Of a stretch of DNA of 64,000 bases, positions 60,002 to 64,000 are shown piece after piece. The notes beneath the pieces are model-generated. The model made no database searches, was not told the origin of the DNA, and saw only the letters and a list, made by a program, of their open reading frames with translations. The position numbers were made by a program, and so were the translations under genes. This DNA is from TK10-74A sp965217625 (GTDB taxonomy: Bacteria; Chloroflexota; Dehalococcoidia; Bin125). The stretch lies in NCBI GenBank assembly GCA_965217625.1, contig OZ244557.1:992001-1056000 (forward strand), given 5' to 3'. The stretch's first letter is position 1. Every line of letters begins with the position of its first letter.

Positions 60002-62014
60002 ATGAAGGATCTCGTACTCGAGGGCTTCGTCAACAACTTCGCTGAAGGCCGGGGACTAGCTCAGTTGCCCCAGGACGAGATTTTTGAGGCCTTCGCCACA
60101 TACTCGCTCCTCCGCAACCGGCACCAATGCGATGTCGCCGACCTCGACGACAATCTCCTTGTCGGCGGCAACGCCGACGGCGGCATTGATAGCATCGCGA
60201 TCTTGGTCAACGGCCGTCCCGTCCATACCGAGGACGACGTACATTTCTTCGCTGAACACCTCCAGCGCCTCGACGTTGACTTCGTGTTTCTCCAGGCGAA
60301 GACATCGCCTCACTTCAAGACCTCCGACATCGGCCACTTCACATTTGGAGTCGAACAATTCTTTGCCGCGGTCTCCGGCGAAAAGCCCCGAATCTCCTTT
60401 AGCTCGCAGATCCTCGGTTCGATCGCGATCGCCAAGAGCATCTACAGCCAAAGCATCCGCATGCGCGCCAACCCCAACTGCTTCCTGTACTTCGCGACTA
60501 CTGGCACTTGGCAAGACGACCAAGATCCGGCATCGCGCCTGTCGGCAGGTGCGAAGGACTTGAAGGCAACGCAAATGTTCTCCGAGGTGCATGCAGTACC
60601 TGTGGATGCGGAGTCCCTTAAGACAATTTACCGGGCAATCGAACGTGGTGTAGTCAAGGAGATCGAGTTTAGCAGGGCTGCCACGTTCCCAAGGCTCTCG
60701 GGAGTCGACGACGCCTATATCGGCCTCCTCCCAGGTCGGGAGTTCATCAAGCTGATCTCAAACGATAACGATGAACTCAACCGCGAGTTGTTCTATGACA
60801 ATGTAAGGGACTTTCAGGGAAGCAATCCCGTCAACACCGAAATTGGCCACACCCTTTCGGATCCCACTGGGAAGCATAACTTCCCGCTTCTGAATAATGG
60901 TGTCACTATTGTGGCGCGGGAGCTTCGGAGGACCGGGGATACCTTCACAATATCTGACTTCCAAATTGTTAACGGCTGCCAAACTACACACATTCTCTTC
61001 CAGAATAGAGAAGGTATCGATGAAGACACCTTCGTGCCTATAAAGCTAGTGGCAACCAGGGACCGGCAGGTTGTAGCAGAAGTAATCAAGGCTACCAACC
61101 GGCAAACTGCGGTCCTCCCCGAGGCGCTGGAGTCGCTGACCCCCTTTCACAAGGACCTTGAAGACTTTTACGAGACTCACGAATCGGATCGAGACTACTT
61201 GGATCGCTTTCACTATGAGAGACGCTCGAAGCAATACATACACGACGATATTAGTCACAAAAACATCGTGACTCTGACGGCTCAGATCAAGTCATTTGTC
61301 GCGATGTTCCTTAATGAACCGCACAGCCATCCCCGATACTACGGAGAACTCTTGAGCGCCTACGAGGGCAGGATATTCGCCCAAGACCACAAGCCTGAAC
61401 CCTACTACGCCAGCGGTGTTGCGCTGCTGACCGTCGAACAGTGGCTCAACAACAACCACAAGTACCGGGATCTGCGCCCTTACAAACATCAAATGCTCAT
61501 GCTGTTACGTGCAGCTATCGCTGCTGGGCAGCAGATGCCTCGACTCAACAGCAACAGGATCGGCCAGTACGCGCTCGACGTCGTAGCCGTGTTGCGCGAC
61601 CCCACGCACGGACCAGAGATGTGTCGGCAAGTGGCAGAACGCCTGCGGCACGAGTTAACTCAATTCGGCAACAGTGGGACAGAAAGGAATCCGCCGCATC
61701 GATTGCGGACGTTCACTGAGCGGCTCCTAGCGGGTGCAGGAGAAGAGAAGCCTGGTGACGCCCGGGGCCAGGTCGGTTCAGAGACGGACGGGGATAGGAG
61801 TGAGATCGGTGTCATCAGGTTCTTCGATGAGTGGAAGAACTATGGGTTCATCAGGTGGGATGGCGAAGAAAACATCTTCGTGCATGGCAGTGATCTGGAG
61901 GCAGTGCCCTGGCACAGGCGGACCAGGGGCCAAAGAGTGGAGTTCCGCATCGTACCCGACCCAAAGTCGCCAGGTCGGGTGATGGCCACCGAGGTGAGGG
62001 TGGTACCGGACTAA
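60002..62014 (+). CDS. AIPR-family defence protein with C-terminal cold-shock domain
   Basis: A 670-residue protein of the AIPR (abortive infection phage resistance, PF10592) group. Residues 1-105 hold a PD-(D/E)XK-like nuclease core: GGIDS with Asp63 and FLQAK with Gln98 and Lys100. The AIPR hallmark is NFPLLNNGVTIVARE (294-307) and FQIVNGCQTTHILF (320-333). After a charged linker (about 570-600), residues 602-670 are a cold-shock domain, with RNP1-like KNYGFIRW and RNP2-like NIFVHGS, a fusion not usual for AIPR. Lower GC and A/T-ending codons than its neighbours indicate transfer. It probably acts against phage by nucleic-acid cleavage; the RNA- or ssDNA-binding tail is inferred. Confidence 0.85.
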   Translation: MKDLVLEGFVNNFAEGRGLAQLPQDEIFEAFATYSLLRNRHQCDVADLDDNLLVGGNADGGIDSIAILVNGRPVHTEDDVHFFAEHLQRLDVDFVFLQAKTSPHFKTSDIGHFTFGVEQFFAAVSGEKPRISFSSQILGSIAIAKSIYSQSIRMRANPNCFLYFATTGTWQDDQDPASRLSAGAKDLKATQMFSEVHAVPVDAESLKTIYRAIERGVVKEIEFSRAATFPRLSGVDDAYIGLLPGREFIKLISNDNDELNRELFYDNVRDFQGSNPVNTEIGHTLSDPTGKHNFPLLNNGVTIVARELRRTGDTFTISDFQIVNGCQTTHILFQNREGIDEDTFVPIKLVATRDRQVVAEVIKATNRQTAVLPEALESLTPFHKDLEDFYETHESDRDYLDRFHYERRSKQYIHDDISHKNIVTLTAQIKSFVAMFLNEPHSHPRYYGELLSAYEGRIFAQDHKPEPYYASGVALLTVEQWLNNNHKYRDLRPYKHQMLMLLRAAIAAGQQMPRLNSNRIGQYALDVVAVLRDPTHGPEMCRQVAERLRHELTQFGNSGTERNPPHRLRTFTERLLAGAGEEKPGDARGQVGSETDGDRSEIGVIRFFDEWKNYGFIRWDGEENIFVHGSDLEAVPWHRRTRGQRVEFRIVPDPKSPGRVMATEVRVVPD

Positions 62015-62157
62015 CGCAGACCGATTGCGAGTCGTACGTCAGACCGGAGGTTCCCAGCGAGCCGTCTTCTACCATGCGCCCGTTTCGCGTCGCCCCAGCG
62101 GGCAGTCAGAGACGGACTCCCAAGCACGCAGGAAGAGCCCGCATGTCGTCGGACGAG

Positions 62158-62190
62158 GGGGAGGCCACTGCCGAGTGCAGTGGCCTCCCC
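62158..62190. terminator. Bidirectional hairpin terminator
   Basis: GGGGAGGCCACTGC and GCAGTGGCCTCCCC form a perfect 14-base-pair stem around a 5-base loop (CGAGT), between the convergent AIPR gene and binding-protein gene. No T-run follows on either strand. The rest of 62015-62313 shows nothing else recognisable. Confidence 0.65.
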
Positions 62191-62313
62191 TCGCGGCCAG
62201 GTCAGCGCCCTGCTCCCACCAGTCGCCCTTCCCGCTCCCGTTCCAGCGCCCTCTCGAACAGCGACAGCGTCGGAGCTTCGTGCCGACGGCGCCGCGGCTG
62301 CTCGGGGGGCGGG

Positions 62314-64000
62314 CTACTGGTCGGTGCGATAGAGGTAACGCACGTCCCACAGCCCGTACAGGGTGGGCGTCGTGTTGCCGAACACGTTCCGCACCGCGCC
62401 CAGCCGCTCCGACAGCGTCGTGTAGACCACCGGCACGTTCTCGGCGGCGAGATCCTGGGCCCGGTGATACAGCTCCACCCGCTTGGCGCGGTCCAGCTCC
62501 TGGCTGGCCCGCACGTAGAGGTCGTCGATCTCCGCCTCCCACGCCGTGGCCGGCTCGGCCTGGTTGGGATGCCACAGGTGCAGGTCCTCGCTGCTGTGCC
62601 AGAAGGCGATGCCCCCGTACGGGTCCGAGCCGCCCGTGAACCCGATCACGAGCACCTCCCAGTCGTACGTCGACACCAGCTTCCCCACCAGGTCGCCGAA
62701 CTCCAGCGATTCGTAGTCGGCCTGGATGCCCACCGCCGCGAGGCCGTCCCGAATGCGGAGCGTGACCTGCTCCCGCACGCTGTTGTCGCCGTTGGTGACC
62801 AGCGAGAAGCGGATCGGATTGCCGTCGCCGTCCTCGCGCACGCCGTCCCCGTCGCCGTCCACCCAGCCCAGGGCGTCGAGGATCTCCCGCGCCCGGTCCA
62901 GGTCGTACGCGTAGCGGCGCACGGCGGGGTTGTGGAAGTCGCCCGCGGCCGGGCTGATCGCCGCCCACTGCGGGTAGCCTTGGCCGTGCAGCACGTCCTC
63001 GATGATGGCGTCCTTGTCGACGGTGTGGGCCACCGCCCGGCGGAAGTCGACGTTCCCGAACCAGGCCAGCTTCTCCGGCGCGAGGTGCGGCGCGCCCGAT
63101 TCCGGGTTCAGGCCCGGGTTCATGTTGAACGCCAGGAACGTGGTTCCGAAGGCCGGCCCCCGGCGGTGGATCGTGAAGTTGCCCTCCTCCTGCAGCGGCT
63201 CCAGGCCCGCGTACTCCTCCCCCAGCAGCCCGTGGTAGTCCGTCTCTCCCGACTGGAACGCCGCCAACTCGGCCGCGAAGTCCGGCACGATGCGGTAGTT
63301 CACCGTCTCGAGGTAGGGCAGGCGGTTGCCGTCGGCGTCGCGCAGCCAGTAGTTCCCGTAGCGGCGCAGCGTGAGGCGCGTGCCGGGGACGTACTCCTCG
63401 ATCGTGAAGGGCCCGGTCCCGATGATCTCCGATGGGTGGGTGTCGAGCCCCCAGGTCTCGTTGAACGTCCCCCCGTCGACCGCCGCCTGCAAGAGGTGCT
63501 TCGGATAGATCGACTGCCCCATCGAGCGCAGGAAGGGAGCGAAGGACACCGGCAGGACGAACTGCACCGTGTAGTCGTCCACGACGGTCACCGTCATGGG
63601 CGCCTCCTGCCACTCCCCGCTCTCCGGGTCCGGGAAGCGGAACGTGAAGGCCGCGCGGTCGTTGCTGGCGACGTCGTCGTTGTAGATGACGCGGTTGAAG
63701 GTGAACTCGACGTCGGCCGCCGTGAACGGGCGCCCGTCGTGCCAGGTGACGTCGCGGCGCAGGTGGAACGTCCAGGTGAGGCCGTCCTCCGAGTGCTTCC
63801 AGGACTCCGCCAGCGCCGGCTCGACCTCGTCCGTGAGCCACGAGACCTCGGTCAGGCCCTCGAACAGGTAGCCCAGGTACGAGGACGACCCCGCGTCGTT
63901 CGCCAGGGCCAGGTTGAATGTCAGGGGCTCGGAGATCGTGGCGTAGGTCACACTGCCGCCCGGCGTGCCGATGCGGTACTCGAACTCGTCGGCGTTGCTC
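62314..64000 (-). CDS. Peptide-type ABC substrate-binding protein (partial)
   Basis: The C-terminal 562 residues of a solute-binding protein family 5 member; its 5' end lies beyond the window. Typical blocks are TYATISEPLTFNLALAND, YLFEGLTEVSW, ESWKHSEDGLTWTFHLRRDVTWHDGRPF (the family signature), FRRAVAHTVDKDAII and VRASQELDRAKRVELYHRAQ. It would deliver peptides or similar oligomers to a Dpp/Opp-type permease not present in the window. A hairpin lies after its stop. Confidence 0.92.
   Translation of the reverse strand, partial: SNADEFEYRIGTPGGSVTYATISEPLTFNLALANDAGSSSYLGYLFEGLTEVSWLTDEVEPALAESWKHSEDGLTWTFHLRRDVTWHDGRPFTAADVEFTFNRVIYNDDVASNDRAAFTFRFPDPESGEWQEAPMTVTVVDDYTVQFVLPVSFAPFLRSMGQSIYPKHLLQAAVDGGTFNETWGLDTHPSEIIGTGPFTIEEYVPGTRLTLRRYGNYWLRDADGNRLPYLETVNYRIVPDFAAELAAFQSGETDYHGLLGEEYAGLEPLQEEGNFTIHRRGPAFGTTFLAFNMNPGLNPESGAPHLAPEKLAWFGNVDFRRAVAHTVDKDAIIEDVLHGQGYPQWAAISPAAGDFHNPAVRRYAYDLDRAREILDALGWVDGDGDGVREDGDGNPIRFSLVTNGDNSVREQVTLRIRDGLAAVGIQADYESLEFGDLVGKLVSTYDWEVLVIGFTGGSDPYGGIAFWHSSEDLHLWHPNQAEPATAWEAEIDDLYVRASQELDRAKRVELYHRAQDLAAENVPVVYTTLSERLGAVRNVFGNTTPTLYGLWDVRYLYRTDQ

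Overview
The window is about 64 kb of very GC-rich, gene-dense bacterial DNA, by eye around 70% GC. The gene mix fits a free-living, aerobic member of the Chloroflexota, perhaps near Dehalococcoidia/SAR202. It includes an F420-type luciferase-like oxidoreductase, a tungsten aldehyde oxidoreductase, two PAC2 proteins, TldD/TldE, LysM proteins with an N-terminal cysteine motif, an A2-type cytochrome c oxidase and CaiB-type CoA transferases. This placement is inferred from gene content; no 16S rRNA or marker tree was available.

Layout. 0-10 kb: the end of an acyl-CoA synthetase, a tandem PaREP1-like pair with a third remnant, MscS, an LLM oxidoreductase, aldehyde:ferredoxin oxidoreductase, an SDR, a methyltransferase, PAC2, a ferredoxin-thioredoxin-reductase-like protein whose last active-site cysteine codon is an in-frame TGA followed by a SECIS-like hairpin (probable selenoprotein), and rpsN. 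10-20.5 kb: an iron-type ABC importer without its binding protein, DinB, a degenerate aminoglycoside-phosphotransferase fold, an M23 peptidase, an ECF sigma/anti-sigma pair, an HhH-GPD protein, a histidine phosphatase, and a second PAC2 with an MBL hydrolase. 20.5-31 kb: hicBA, then a scarred region with gene fragments, a poly-C tract, four palindromic repeats, a lower-GC SDR, three tandem FAS1-like dehydratase paralogues plus a MaoC-like gene, a peptide-type binding protein with an alanine-rich linker, a truncated permease, and tldE/tldD. 31-40.8 kb: cell-wall LysM/M23 proteins, nadE behind a 27-bp perfect palindrome, an ABC-2 exporter and a lipoprotein. 40.8-48.8 kb: a complete aa3-type oxidase operon (ctaC-D-E-G-A-B order) headed by an unusual fusion gene. 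48.9-57.2 kb: citrate synthase, a GreA with an integrase-like N-terminal domain, rsmG, an acyl-CoA synthetase (NDP-forming), MFS, a CoA transferase, and an aspartic protease with two small paralogues. 57.3-64 kb: tRNA-Ala(GGC), a NatAB-like ABC system, a helicase scar, a lower-GC AIPR-type defence protein with a C-terminal cold-shock domain, and the end of a peptide-binding protein.

How the genes relate: the cox block with citrate synthase describes aerobic respiration; the CoA ligases, hot-dog dehydratases, SDRs and CoA transferase suggest acyl-CoA catabolism; the M23/LysM proteins and the ECF system concern the envelope. The two most notable items are the predicted selenocysteine FTR (9076-9588) and the AIPR-cold-shock fusion (60002-62014).
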